Assembly (NCBI RefSeq): GCF_022496765.1
Contig: NZ_VANV01000017.1
Span: 98,941 to 162,940, forward strand
DNA length: 64,000 bases
Reading direction: 5' to 3'
DNA from: Acidaminobacter sp. JC074
Lineage (GTDB): Bacteria > Bacillota > Clostridia > Peptostreptococcales > Acidaminobacteraceae
The position numbers were made by a program, and so were the translations under genes. The notes under the pieces are model-generated. The model saw nothing but the letters and a program-made list of their open reading frames with translations. It was not told where the DNA came from and did no database searches. Shown piece by piece: positions 27,322-36,459 of this stretch. How positions within the stretch are numbered: position 1 is the stretch's first letter; every line of letters begins with the position of its first letter.

Positions 27322-28733
27322 TATTCAACCCCCCTTAATGATGGATTAAATGCATCTCTTAAACCATTACCAAATAAGTTGAATGCAATCATCAAGATAG
27401 AAATATAAGCTGATGGGAACAGTAGTAAATGCGGATGATGCATCATCACTGCCTGTCCTTTATTAATCAACATACCAACACTTGTCGCATTTGCATACTC
27501 AATGATGCCTAAGAATGAGTATGAAGCTTCAGTAAATACGAAGAATGGTATAGATAACGCTAAACCTGTTACAATTAAACCCAGTGTATTTGGGAAGATA
27601 TGTTTAAACATGATTCTTGCATCACTCGCACCTAAAGTACGCGCTGCAAATACATATTCACGATTCTTAAATCTGTAGAACTGCATTCTACCAGTTTTGT
27701 ACATGCCAACCCAACCTGTTAAGGTAAAGGCAACAATAATAACAATCAAACTGTTACCATAACGTAGTGTTAATAGAATTAGAACTGATAAGAAAGGAAT
27801 TGATACAATAATCTCAACCAATCTATCCATAATTAAGTCAAAGGCACCACCATAGTAACCTACTAGTGAACCAAGGATAAGACCTACTAATGAGTTGATA
27901 GATACAACTGCAAGGGCCATGATAAGTGAAATTCTTGCACCTAACCACAACTCTGTAAATAAGTCGCCACCCTCATCTGTTGTTCCAAACCAGAAGTAAA
28001 CATCAGATGGATCATTAACACCAAGTGTTGATTTAAACTGATTCAATCTAACAACATACTGGAAGAAAGGCTTTTCCGGATCTGCCGGGTTGTCTGTTTC
28101 TAGTATTTGTAGAATATCAATAACTGAGTTCTTTTTAAGTTCCTCATCAAATTCTTCCTGAGTTAATGTTCTTTTTACTTCAGCCAAAGGATCATCATCT
28201 GTTTGATTGATCTCATTTTGCTTCACTATAGAATAATATCTCTCAGGTTTATAAGATGATACATAGTTTGTGTATCTATAGTGGTTTACTACAACTTCTA
28301 ACTTTGTAACATCTTCATAGTCTGGATGATCTGGATTATCAATCAGTTCCTGTGGTAGGCCTGAAATAATAATATCCTTGCCAAAATCATTGCTGTTCAT
28401 ATCTAAAAGAAACTGCTTACCAGCCTCAATTTTCTTAGTACCATCAAAGAAACCTAACTTTTCAAGACCTGGTACCTTAGGTACAAGATTTCCTAACCTT
28501 GCTGCTTCAATTGGTGCATCTGCCTTCAATGTATAACCTCTCATATAAGGGCCAAATACTACAAAGAATAAAACCACACAGATGATGATAAAGGCATAAA
28601 AAGCCCCTTTGTTTTTCTTAAATCTGTTCCATGAATCTTGATAATACCCAATACGCTTTGATTCAAGTTCTGTATCAAGTATCTTTTGACTATCACGGAC
28701 CAATACTAAATCTTTTTTGTCTATATTCATCAT
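27321..28733 (-). CDS. oppC: OppC-type permease with large extracytoplasmic insertion (opp2)
   Basis: 470 aa against about 300-340 normally. The first helix (about 46-62) is followed by about 180 polar residues before the motif FWFGTTDEGGDLFTELWLGAR, where ordinary OppC has it about 20-40 residues after the helix. The motif itself has lost the usual Arg (GRD to GGD). The rest is a normal permease core with an EAA loop (ARTLGASDARIMFKHIFPN). The insertion would lie outside the membrane beside OppA. Start overlaps the oppB stop (ATGA). Confidence 0.92.
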   Translation of the reverse strand: MMNIDKKDLVLVRDSQKILDTELESKRIGYYQDSWNRFKKNKGAFYAFIIICVVLFFVVFGPYMRGYTLKADAPIEAARLGNLVPKVPGLEKLGFFDGTKKIEAGKQFLLDMNSNDFGKDIIISGLPQELIDNPDHPDYEDVTKLEVVVNHYRYTNYVSSYKPERYYSIVKQNEINQTDDDPLAEVKRTLTQEEFDEELKKNSVIDILQILETDNPADPEKPFFQYVVRLNQFKSTLGVNDPSDVYFWFGTTDEGGDLFTELWLGARISLIMALAVVSINSLVGLILGSLVGYYGGAFDLIMDRLVEIIVSIPFLSVLILLTLRYGNSLIVIIVAFTLTGWVGMYKTGRMQFYRFKNREYVFAARTLGASDARIMFKHIFPNTLGLIVTGLALSIPFFVFTEASYSFLGIIEYANATSVGMLINKGQAVMMHHPHLLLFPSAYISILMIAFNLFGNGLRDAFNPSLRGVE

Positions 28734-29695
28734 GATAACTTTCCACTCCCGAATCGTACTCTTGGATCAAACAATGTATAAGATAAGTCTGCTATAATAG
28801 CTGAAACCAATGTTAAGAACTGACCAAATGTGTTTATAAGCATTAATAGGGCATAATCACGACCATTAAATGCTGCAAGATACATACGACCTGTACCATC
28901 AACACGGAATATTTTTTCTGTGATAATACCACCGTTTAAAACAGCGATCAAACCAATAAAAATACCTGGTAATATTGGAACCAAGGCGTTTCTAAGGGCA
29001 TGCTTAAATACAGCTTGTTCTCTTGTTAATCCTTTTGCTCTAGCTAATAACATATAATCTGTTGTTAACTGCTCAGTTAACTCTGCACGTACTCGACGCG
29101 CCATAGATGGAATACTGGCTAAAGTTATAATGATGACAGGCATGATGTAAGTAGAAATACCATACCAGAAACCTAGTTCTGCGAATTCGGAGGCCGTGGC
29201 TATTTTGTAGTCTGGTGCAATGCCCCATCTCCAGTAGAAGAAATACTGAGCAACAACACCTACAACAAAGTAAGGTACTGAAATAAATATCATAATCCAG
29301 ATAGATATTGCTGTATCTTGCCATTTGTTCTTTTTAAGAGCTGCTACAACACCAATTATAATTGCTATAGGTACCGACAATAAGTACGGTACAATATTGA
29401 TTTTAACCGATGCAGGAATCTTCTTAAAATAAGCCTCAGAAACGTCTCTATTTAATAGATGTGAATAACCGAAGTTTCCTTCTGTAAATATATTCTTTAC
29501 CCATAATCCAAATTGAACAACAATCGGTTCATTCCAACCTTCTTTTTCTGCCATCTGCTCATACCAGTCATTACCTTGACCAATAGTAGGCACATAATTA
29601 TCTGGCATTAGTTTGATAAAAAAGAAGAAAAGGAATACAGTAATGACAAATGTTATTAACATAAGTCCCATTCTTTTTAGCATATAACTAAACAA
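28730..29695 (-). CDS. oppB: Oligopeptide ABC transporter permease OppB (opp2)
   Basis: 321 aa, normal length. N-terminal helix, a LMPDN motif in place of the usual MPGDP, EAA loop (LLARAKGLTREQAVFKHALRNA), and a C-terminal DPRVRFG. Channel subunit paired with the enlarged OppC. It is separated from oppA by 238 bases holding an inverted repeat and a strong hairpin. Confidence 0.93.
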   Translation of the reverse strand: MFSYMLKRMGLMLITFVITVFLFFFFIKLMPDNYVPTIGQGNDWYEQMAEKEGWNEPIVVQFGLWVKNIFTEGNFGYSHLLNRDVSEAYFKKIPASVKINIVPYLLSVPIAIIIGVVAALKKNKWQDTAISIWIMIFISVPYFVVGVVAQYFFYWRWGIAPDYKIATASEFAELGFWYGISTYIMPVIIITLASIPSMARRVRAELTEQLTTDYMLLARAKGLTREQAVFKHALRNALVPILPGIFIGLIAVLNGGIITEKIFRVDGTGRMYLAAFNGRDYALLMLINTFGQFLTLVSAIIADLSYTLFDPRVRFGSGKLS

Positions 29696-29806
29696 AGTTT
29701 ACTCTCCCTCATATTCATTGATTTTATATCTATATGTTAAACCCTAACCCTTGTACTTTAACTCCTAAAAATTAAAATAAACTCTTATCAACCATGTTGG
29801 TTTATC

Positions 29807-29822
29807 AGATGACGAGTCATCT
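29807..29822. promoter_or_regulatory. Perfect inverted repeat in the oppA-oppB spacer (opp2)
   Basis: AGATGAC-ga-GTCATCT, 7-base arms. Could be an operator for an internal promoter before oppB, or a small stem. No clear promoter was found next to it. Confidence 0.35.
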
Positions 29823-29872
29823 AATATTCATTCATGATGTTACATATAAATACACGATTTAAGTGACATAAA

Positions 29873-29904
29873 AATCCCACGTTCAAATGAACGAACATGG
29901 GATT
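29873..29904 (-). terminator. Intercistronic hairpin between oppA and oppB (opp2)
   Basis: Minus strand: AATCCCATGTTC / GAACGTGGGATT (12 pairs, one G-U) followed by TTTTATG. It occupies the same place as the hairpin in opp1 and probably sets a high oppA to oppBCDF ratio. Confidence 0.8.
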
Positions 29905-29933
29905 AATATTAAATACTATTTTCCTTCAAGTAA

Positions 29934-32615
29934 TTACTCCATGAAGTCAGGATCTGTAGATAAGTAACGGTATCTACCAGTACCCCATGCAAAACCACTT
30001 GAGTAAGCTGGCCATTCAATAACTACGTTATCTGCATAAACGATTGCTGATGAACGTGTAACTGTTGGAATCAATGGACAATACTCGAAAAATACTTTTT
30101 CAAGTTCTGCAATATAGTTGTAAATGTCATTTGAAGCACCTGCAAACGGTTCAGAAGCTGTACCGTCCCATGGTGTATCTTCGTTGATAATAACCATACA
30201 AATATCTTCTAATGAACCTCTGTAGATACCAGCTGGCTTACCATCAGCTTCTTTTAACCAGTTGTAAAGCTTGATGTGACCTTCTAACTCGTCTTCTTCC
30301 ATAGAATCAAGACCAAGTTCATCTAAGTAGTTCCATGTATTTGTTAAATCAATTTCAATTTCAAGAGTTGCATACTCTGCAACACCGTCAACGCCAGAAA
30401 CATCATATGGTTGTGATAATCCTAAGAAACCACCACCGATAACATCGCCAAAGAATGCGATTGCTGGATATTGCCATTGTGCTCCTGAAGATGTACCAAA
30501 ACCTACTGCCGAAAGTACAGCATCAAAGTTCCATGAAGAAGTTTCTGCTTGGTGACCCTCATTCTCATTGTATACGATATCTAAGATAAATCTTTCTTCG
30601 TCTGCATTGAATAGTTCTTCATATGAAACTTTCATATGCTCAACTAAGTTCTTAGTAAAATCATCGTTATCAGAGATAAACTTAAGTGTTATTGGACCTT
30701 CATTACCTTCAGCTTTCCAGTTAGCCCAAGCTTGATCAAATAAGCTAAGTGCTAAATCTGGTACATATGCATGAGTATCAGGGTTGATGTTAAACTCTTC
30801 TAATACAGTCATATGTTGAGGAGATTCCGAATAATAGAATACGTCCTGGTTATAAGCTTTTGTATCTAATGGAATTGGTAATAATGAAGCTGTATTTGGT
30901 GCATATACATTGTTTGCATAGTAGCTTCTATCAAAACCATAGAATAATGCTTGTCTAAATGTCTTGTCATACATCGCTGATGGATGCTCATGTGCATTCT
31001 CTTCAAGTTTTGAAGGTGCAGTATTTAAGATTAAGTACTGAGGATATCCTCTCCATTCTTTGAATAAGTTGTCATACTCAGCATATTCTGCGTAGTAATC
31101 TTGAGTTAAACCAGCTACAGAAATCTCACCAGCAGCAAATAATGCCATTCTAGTATCTGTTGAATCAACGATTTCAATGACTCTAGACTTGTAGTTGATA
31201 GTTTCTTTCTTTACATAATCAAAGTTTTTGTTAAATACAATCTTTTGGTTTTCATCCCAAGTCTTAATGATGTACTCACCATAAGATACATATGGGTAAT
31301 CAGGTGTACCATAAGCAGCATCTTCTTTTGCAGTAGTCAATGATGCTTCAAATGCTTCTTTATGGATTAATCTAAAGTTATTTGCATATGCGATAGCAGA
31401 TGATTGAGAAACCGGCTCCCAGAACTTCATTGTAAATGTATAATCATCAACAATTTCGAAACCAACATCTTCCCAAGCAACATCTTTCATGTTACCATTT
31501 TCATCTTTGATCTGAGTACCAGTAAAGTATTCATAAGAATTCATAAGTGGCGCACCGTTCTTAGCTTCTTCAGTCTTGTAGAACATAGTCGCACGCTTGT
31601 TGTTTAATACTGGATCGATAAACTGCTTAAGAGTATACTCGTAGTCTGCTGATGTAATTGGTGTACCATCTTCAAACTTCATATCTTCTCTAATAGAAAT
31701 AGTCCACTCCGTATCCTTAATTGCAGGCGCACCTTCACGGTCATATTTACCATCTGCAGTTAAGTGATCATTTCCTTCAGAGTCCACTGGAAATCTTGTC
31801 GCTCCAACTAAAACGATTTGATAGTCAAGAGCTTCAATTGAATATTCTTGTGATTCAAACTTCGAGAAATCTCCTGGGAATGCCGCTAGACCATCCGCTA
31901 TGGCCTTGTCCCAGTCAACTTCAATGTTGTTCTTATCACTTGATGTATATAATGATGTAGATAATAAATCAATTAAATCATCTTCATAACTCCATTGGTA
32001 AATCAATGGGTTAATTACTACTGGATCTTTATCATCTAAAGTAGATACATATGTAACCTCTGGGCTATAGTCAACAGCCTTTGAGTCTACTGGCTCCCAA
32101 TATGCATATAAAGTTGTTGATGCTTCTACATTGTAAGGGAATTCTACTGGTTGAGTTGTCCAAGTAAAACCTCTCTTAGTTGTAAACCAACCACCAAATT
32201 TGTAACCTTCACGAGTTGGCTCAGTTGGCGCTTCTACATCACCACCGTTTTCTCCAACTAAAACTGTTGCAACATTACCTTGTCTGTCGTCAAAACTAAC
32301 AACAGTAGATACTGTCCATTGTGCATACAATGTTACGTCTGCTTCAACTGGTGTTGCGAAGTCATAAACATTGTTACCTTCTGCATCTGTTGACCAATTA
32401 ACAAAACTATTTGTCTTACCTTCTGCAGCTTCTTTTGTAGGTGCAGCAGGCTCAGCAACAGCTTGTCCTTTTTCAACTGTAGCATTTTCAACTACACTAC
32501 CACCTTGAGTGTCAAATGTTACTGTAAACTCACTTGGTGAGCAACCAGCAAATGATGCCATCATCATTACTAGTACTAACATTAACGCTAAAGGTCTGAA
32601 AAAAATATTCTTCAT
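29934..32615 (-). CDS. oppA: OppA-type substrate-binding lipoprotein with N-terminal B-repeats (opp2)
   Basis: 893 aa, about 300 longer than usual. Lipobox FAGC (Cys25). Residues about 28-185 form two InlB-type B-repeats (FVNWSTD...LYAQW and FGGWFTT...LYAYW). The remainder is a family 5 solute-binding domain (WTISIREDMKFEDGTPIT is the usual start). The repeats would lift the binding domain away from the membrane or bind something at the surface. First gene of opp2. Confidence 0.93.
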   Translation of the reverse strand: MKNIFFRPLALMLVLVMMMASFAGCSPSEFTVTFDTQGGSVVENATVEKGQAVAEPAAPTKEAAEGKTNSFVNWSTDAEGNNVYDFATPVEADVTLYAQWTVSTVVSFDDRQGNVATVLVGENGGDVEAPTEPTREGYKFGGWFTTKRGFTWTTQPVEFPYNVEASTTLYAYWEPVDSKAVDYSPEVTYVSTLDDKDPVVINPLIYQWSYEDDLIDLLSTSLYTSSDKNNIEVDWDKAIADGLAAFPGDFSKFESQEYSIEALDYQIVLVGATRFPVDSEGNDHLTADGKYDREGAPAIKDTEWTISIREDMKFEDGTPITSADYEYTLKQFIDPVLNNKRATMFYKTEEAKNGAPLMNSYEYFTGTQIKDENGNMKDVAWEDVGFEIVDDYTFTMKFWEPVSQSSAIAYANNFRLIHKEAFEASLTTAKEDAAYGTPDYPYVSYGEYIIKTWDENQKIVFNKNFDYVKKETINYKSRVIEIVDSTDTRMALFAAGEISVAGLTQDYYAEYAEYDNLFKEWRGYPQYLILNTAPSKLEENAHEHPSAMYDKTFRQALFYGFDRSYYANNVYAPNTASLLPIPLDTKAYNQDVFYYSESPQHMTVLEEFNINPDTHAYVPDLALSLFDQAWANWKAEGNEGPITLKFISDNDDFTKNLVEHMKVSYEELFNADEERFILDIVYNENEGHQAETSSWNFDAVLSAVGFGTSSGAQWQYPAIAFFGDVIGGGFLGLSQPYDVSGVDGVAEYATLEIEIDLTNTWNYLDELGLDSMEEDELEGHIKLYNWLKEADGKPAGIYRGSLEDICMVIINEDTPWDGTASEPFAGASNDIYNYIAELEKVFFEYCPLIPTVTRSSAIVYADNVVIEWPAYSSGFAWGTGRYRYLSTDPDFME

Positions 32616-32732
32616 ACTTTATGCCCTGTACGACCTTAAGCCAAATCATACGTCCCTTTCTCTATTTTATACGCTTTGAATTACTCAAATGAATAACTCA
32701 TTTTGTTGCCAATGTAAAGATGTACTCCATAC

Positions 32733-32760
32733 ATATTCTTGAACTCTTATGTATTGTCAA
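32733..32760 (-). promoter_or_regulatory. Possible proximal promoter of opp2
   Basis: Minus strand TTGACA at 32755-32760; the -10 is poor (GAATAT at 16 or AATATG at 17 bases). The -35 and following bases (TTGACAATACA) are identical to those of the opp1 promoter. Confidence 0.45.
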
Positions 32761-32840
32761 CTTAAACGGCTTAAGAAAAACGATGTTTCTGTTTAAGTCG
32801 CAATACAGTTCATTCTTTCATTTCCTAAGAAATGAAAAAT

Positions 32841-32867
32841 GCCTAAAGATTGAAAAATCTTTGAGGC
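32841..32867 (-). terminator. Terminator in the opp2 upstream region
   Basis: Minus strand: GCCTcAAAGATT-tttc-AATCTTTAGGC (one bulged base) followed by ATTTTTC. It lies downstream of a good minus-strand promoter and upstream of oppA, so it would end a short transcript or act as an attenuator. Confidence 0.6.
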
Positions 32868-33233
32868 TTATACTAAATTAGGTCTAGCAATAGATATGAA
32901 TAAATGGTCTCGGTTTAAAATATATATATCTATTCTTCTATTTGTGTAAGATCTAATTGGTATACATAATCAATCATACGAATAATTCAAGTCATGTCTT
33001 ACTTGTTATTGTCTAGCAAGTCATAAGAATCAGTTAATTTAGTCTTTTCCGAATATTTGAGATTAGCCACAAATTTTCACGGACGCTAGATAATCACACC
33101 ATGTGAACTTTTGTTAATACATCACTGACACGATCTGAAAGCATTGTAAATATCTTATAATAGTGTTTCTAATAAAATCATTAAGGTGTAAATACACTTT
33201 ACATTTCTTAAGAAAATATAAACCACTAATAAA

Positions 33234-33262
33234 ATTATATATTTTCTGATAAAATTAATCAA
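33234..33262 (-). promoter_or_regulatory. Sigma-A promoter in the opp2 upstream region
   Basis: Minus strand: TTGATT (33257-33262), exactly 17 bases, TATAAT (33234-33239). Start near 33227. It would transcribe about 390 bases to the terminator at 32841, or about 610 bases of leader into oppA. Confidence 0.6.
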
Positions 33263-33526
33263 GATGCTTATCATTATTCAATTATTTTTATCGTTAAACA
33301 ATTCCGTAACCCTAAGTAATTATCTTATTCTTAGAGATGGTAAATTTATCCGAGCCTCATTATTTTTCCGATTGAATACACAATTTCTAAGTCCGCTATT
33401 TTCAAAGCTTTACTGTCATTTTCTATGCAAAAGTTGTATATTAATGCACCTTTTTTAATAAAAATCACCTAGCTATTTTTATATGCAACTTCTTCAATTG
33501 TTACCTCAAATATTACAAAAACTTAA

Positions 33527-33554
33527 AAAACCTCATCCTAAAAGATAAGGTTTT
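33527..33554 (-). terminator. Terminator at the distal end of the polysaccharide locus
   Basis: Minus strand: AAAACCTTATC / GATGAGGTTTT (11 pairs, one G-U) followed by TTAAGTTTTTG. It follows the ParB-like gene. Confidence 0.8.
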
Positions 33555-33586
33555 TCTCTTCAGTCGCATAAAAGAAAAATTATAGA

Positions 33587-33985
33587 CTAAATATTTTCAC
33601 GTTCCTTTTCTAAAGCATTTTGCATTTTTCTACAGCGATCATACCAAAGTACTTCATATGACTCATGATCGACAAGCCTACCAGTTAAATCAGCAATCGA
33701 ATGTATCTTATCATCTAGACACCAATCCACACATATCTGATAGGCATCCCAGTCCCATTCTTCTGGTTCCCATTCTACATTTATTTCAGTGACACCTAAG
33801 ACATGTAGAGCGTAGGCTCTTGTATGACCATCAACGTATATATGACGTCCATTAAGTTTTTTTATAGGAATGGGATCATATACATCCGGTTTGATCCAAG
33901 TCTGAACAGCAGCTAACTTCTTTTTAGATATATAGAGTTGAGATGGATAAATATCTTCGATTTTCATAGTAAATGGTGCAGCCAT
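33587..33985 (-). CDS. Small ParB/Srx-fold (ParB nuclease-domain-like) protein
   Basis: 132 aa. The N-terminal half resembles the ParB N-terminal domain: IYPSQLYIS, a P-I-P-I strand, then VDGHTRAYALHVLG, which is the DGHHR-like box. There is no helix-turn-helix or dimerisation domain as in real ParB, so a partition role is unlikely. The second half is acidic with many Trp residues (EWEPEEWDWDAY). Function unknown. AAAGGAAAT ribosome binding site; 61 bases after the CotH gene. Confidence 0.7.
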   Translation of the reverse strand: MAAPFTMKIEDIYPSQLYISKKKLAAVQTWIKPDVYDPIPIKKLNGRHIYVDGHTRAYALHVLGVTEINVEWEPEEWDWDAYQICVDWCLDDKIHSIADLTGRLVDHESYEVLWYDRCRKMQNALEKERENI

Positions 33986-34046
33986 AATATTTCCTTTCTA
34001 GATTACGTCGTCTTTTTGAGTTTAACACAAAAGAAGAGCAATCAAA

Positions 34047-36446
34047 CTAGTCTTTGACAAAATGTACTTTTATTTGTGTATCACCATTTACAACCAGTTC
34101 TAAAAGTTCACCTGCAACATACCTAGTCTCACCCATTTCTGTTATCTCCCACTTATCTAATTTATAACCTGAAAGTGGTTTAGCTCTTAACCTTAACATT
34201 TGACCTTGTAGATACTGGACTTCAGAAGAAGTATCCATTTGATAGGTCCCATTAACATCAATCACACCTCCAGCAAATGAAAGACCAATCTCATAAGGCC
34301 CCTTTAAGTCATAGAAGTTTGCAGCATGCTTTAGAATGGCTTCTTTTCTATTGGACAAAAATTCTCTGACTACCATAACCTCTTGATCCCAGCCTGTCCC
34401 TTCATCTTCAAAGAAACGCCAACGTTTCACATACTCATCCATTTCCGGCTTGTATAAGGCTACAAAGTGCTCTAACGCTTGCATAGCATTGTCTTTACTG
34501 AAACGAGAATTAGAAAAATCACAAATTCTCAGTAGGAGACCATCTCTGAACTCTTCATTTTGACTCAACTGTCTATAAAACATAGTCGCCCATAATGGAT
34601 TATGCCTACCTGTATTTTCGGTTGCAGTCAAATATTCAAAAGAATTAAAGTAAGCTGCATCACTGCCTTCATAAAGACCCATGGAAAAATCAATATCATA
34701 AAGTAAAAAACGGTAACGGCCATCATAGACCCCTTCTCCAACTGGCCCCTTATAACGCCACCAACGAATGTTGTTGTTAGGCCAATCTTTGTTGTTAAGA
34801 TAGATTTGAGTCGCATAATAATCTAAAAAGTTATCCATATCTATCATGAGTTTGACCTGATCATAATTAGCTTCTATTGACATATCTTCTTTTTCTATAA
34901 AGTCATACACCTTATTGAAGTGGATCTGATCTTCTTCATCGCCGTGTTTAACAGTGATATTTTCTATTAGACCTATCTCATCTTTCTCTAAACCATAGTG
35001 ATTTTCTATAAAGCTTTCATCCATGGTTTCTCTCATATTATAGATGCCCCAATACTCTCCATTTAGAAAGAGTATGACAGGCTTGTAGGCCTGATGGTCA
35101 ATAATATCATCTACAAGCTCGTCTGCCAGTATATCTCTAATCATGGCATATTTAAGATCGTTTGAACCAGACCTTAAGATAATCGAATCAAAAGTATTTA
35201 TCTCAAGTTCTTCAAAAAAGGCATACTCAAAAGGCGCATTATCAAAGCCATTCTTACCGATGATTCTAAAAGATTTTTTGGGACTTGACCGAGAATAGCC
35301 ACCAAATATCCTTAAACCAATATCTTGGGAGAAGACCAAAGCACCATTTGTATCAAACATTTCAAAGTAAGCAGGTCTTTCCCAGGCCTTGCCTCTTTGA
35401 TTGTAATTTGCAGGCGTCGAGCCATCTGTTGGTGTCAAAGAATCTAGCTTAAATCTTTCACCAACAATATAAATCCCATCATAAGAGTCAAATAAATGTT
35501 TCGGATCAGTCGTAATAGATAAAATATCGAAGGTATAATCATCAATACTTTGATCCTTCACGTAATAAGAACCTACAAAACCCTCTCCAATCGGTACTGG
35601 ACCATCATAATACCTTGCTTTTATTGTGGATATACGATTGATATTTTCATGGTCAATAAAAATTACAAAATCCAAGAAGGTTGCATTGATATTGGCATAA
35701 CGAATAGGATTCTTGATAGAATAATCCATAAATATTGGCCCACTATATTTATTCGCTTGATCACTTGGTTCTGAACCATCAAGTGTATAGTATATATCTA
35801 AGCCCTCTATCTCATCAAAAGTCAGATAAAATGGTTCTTTATAAATGCCTGGTTGATGAGAGGCTTCTATAACATACTGCCTGTTAAGCGACTTAATATC
35901 ATCAATAATTATGCCTTGATTTTCTTGACCAGGTGTCCCTTCAAATAAATACTGATATTTACCATCAATTAAAGCCACAGACATGTTGTCATTCAGATAA
36001 GGTAGCAAGACCGTTTGAATAATTTCACCATTCGATTTGGCTAAGGATACCTTTTCCCCCCTATCATCTAACTTAAAATTAGCATGGTATTCTTGATCGC
36101 TATGATGATAAACCCAGTCTAAGTCTGAGGCATAGACTATCAAGCGCTGACCTGGTTCAATAATGCCATGATCAAATTGCCACTTTAAAGGTTTCTCTGG
36201 TTCATCACTTAAACCATAGCCTTCTAAACTGATGGCATAGTCAGTAGGATTATACAGTTCTATCAAGTCATAATACTTGCCGTCATGAGCCATCATTAAT
36301 GATTTATTTGATGAAATAATCTCACTGATGATTATATGATAAGAATCGTCATCCGTTAACTCAGCTCCATGAAAGCCATTTGTTACTAGCCCAATTAGAG
36401 CCAAGCATATTACGACGAGAATTGATAAGTATATCCGACTCCTCAT
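34047..36446 (-). CDS. Secreted CotH-kinase-family protein with lamin-tail and B-repeat-like domains
   Basis: 799 aa. Signal peptide or anchor (about 1-28), a lamin-tail domain (about 35-175, ISEIISSNKS...DLIELYNPTDYAISLEGYGL), a chitobiase-type segment (YYTLDGSEPS), then a CotH kinase domain (about 290-640: GLRIFGGYSRSSPKKSFRI, ILRSGSNDLKYAMIRDILADE, GIYNMRETMDESF) and a C-terminal beta repeat (GYKLDKWEI). CotH proteins are atypical kinases that phosphorylate proteins, in Bacillus a spore coat protein. Here it follows DUF4956 and VTC genes, a recurring trio that suggests work on extracellular polymer rather than spores. Confidence 0.9.
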   Translation of the reverse strand: MRSRIYLSILVVICLALIGLVTNGFHGAELTDDDSYHIIISEIISSNKSLMMAHDGKYYDLIELYNPTDYAISLEGYGLSDEPEKPLKWQFDHGIIEPGQRLIVYASDLDWVYHHSDQEYHANFKLDDRGEKVSLAKSNGEIIQTVLLPYLNDNMSVALIDGKYQYLFEGTPGQENQGIIIDDIKSLNRQYVIEASHQPGIYKEPFYLTFDEIEGLDIYYTLDGSEPSDQANKYSGPIFMDYSIKNPIRYANINATFLDFVIFIDHENINRISTIKARYYDGPVPIGEGFVGSYYVKDQSIDDYTFDILSITTDPKHLFDSYDGIYIVGERFKLDSLTPTDGSTPANYNQRGKAWERPAYFEMFDTNGALVFSQDIGLRIFGGYSRSSPKKSFRIIGKNGFDNAPFEYAFFEELEINTFDSIILRSGSNDLKYAMIRDILADELVDDIIDHQAYKPVILFLNGEYWGIYNMRETMDESFIENHYGLEKDEIGLIENITVKHGDEEDQIHFNKVYDFIEKEDMSIEANYDQVKLMIDMDNFLDYYATQIYLNNKDWPNNNIRWWRYKGPVGEGVYDGRYRFLLYDIDFSMGLYEGSDAAYFNSFEYLTATENTGRHNPLWATMFYRQLSQNEEFRDGLLLRICDFSNSRFSKDNAMQALEHFVALYKPEMDEYVKRWRFFEDEGTGWDQEVMVVREFLSNRKEAILKHAANFYDLKGPYEIGLSFAGGVIDVNGTYQMDTSSEVQYLQGQMLRLRAKPLSGYKLDKWEITEMGETRYVAGELLELVVNGDTQIKVHFVKD

Positions 36447-36459
36447 GAGTCACCTCCAC

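Larger units (their letters stand above)
32616..33526. other. Intergenic region upstream of opp2
   Basis: About 910 bases without a convincing gene. On the minus strand it holds a promoter at 33234-33262, two hairpins (TTTCATTTC-ctaa-GAAATGAAA at 32816-32837 and a terminator at 32841-32867), and a second possible promoter at 32733-32760. GTCTAGCAA followed by a similar tail occurs twice (32882 and 33011; about 18 of 22 bases alike). The 64-codon plus-strand frame at 33264-33458 looks non-coding. Confidence 0.55.

Noticed and set aside
33264..33458. Plus-strand 64-codon open frame in the opp2 upstream region
   Set aside because: It lies in very A+T-rich DNA, overlaps a minus-strand promoter and has no ribosome binding site.
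34047..36446. Spore coat operon based on CotH similarity
   Set aside because: No other spore coat genes are near; CotH kinases occur widely outside spores and the neighbours are VTC, DUF4956 and polysaccharide genes.
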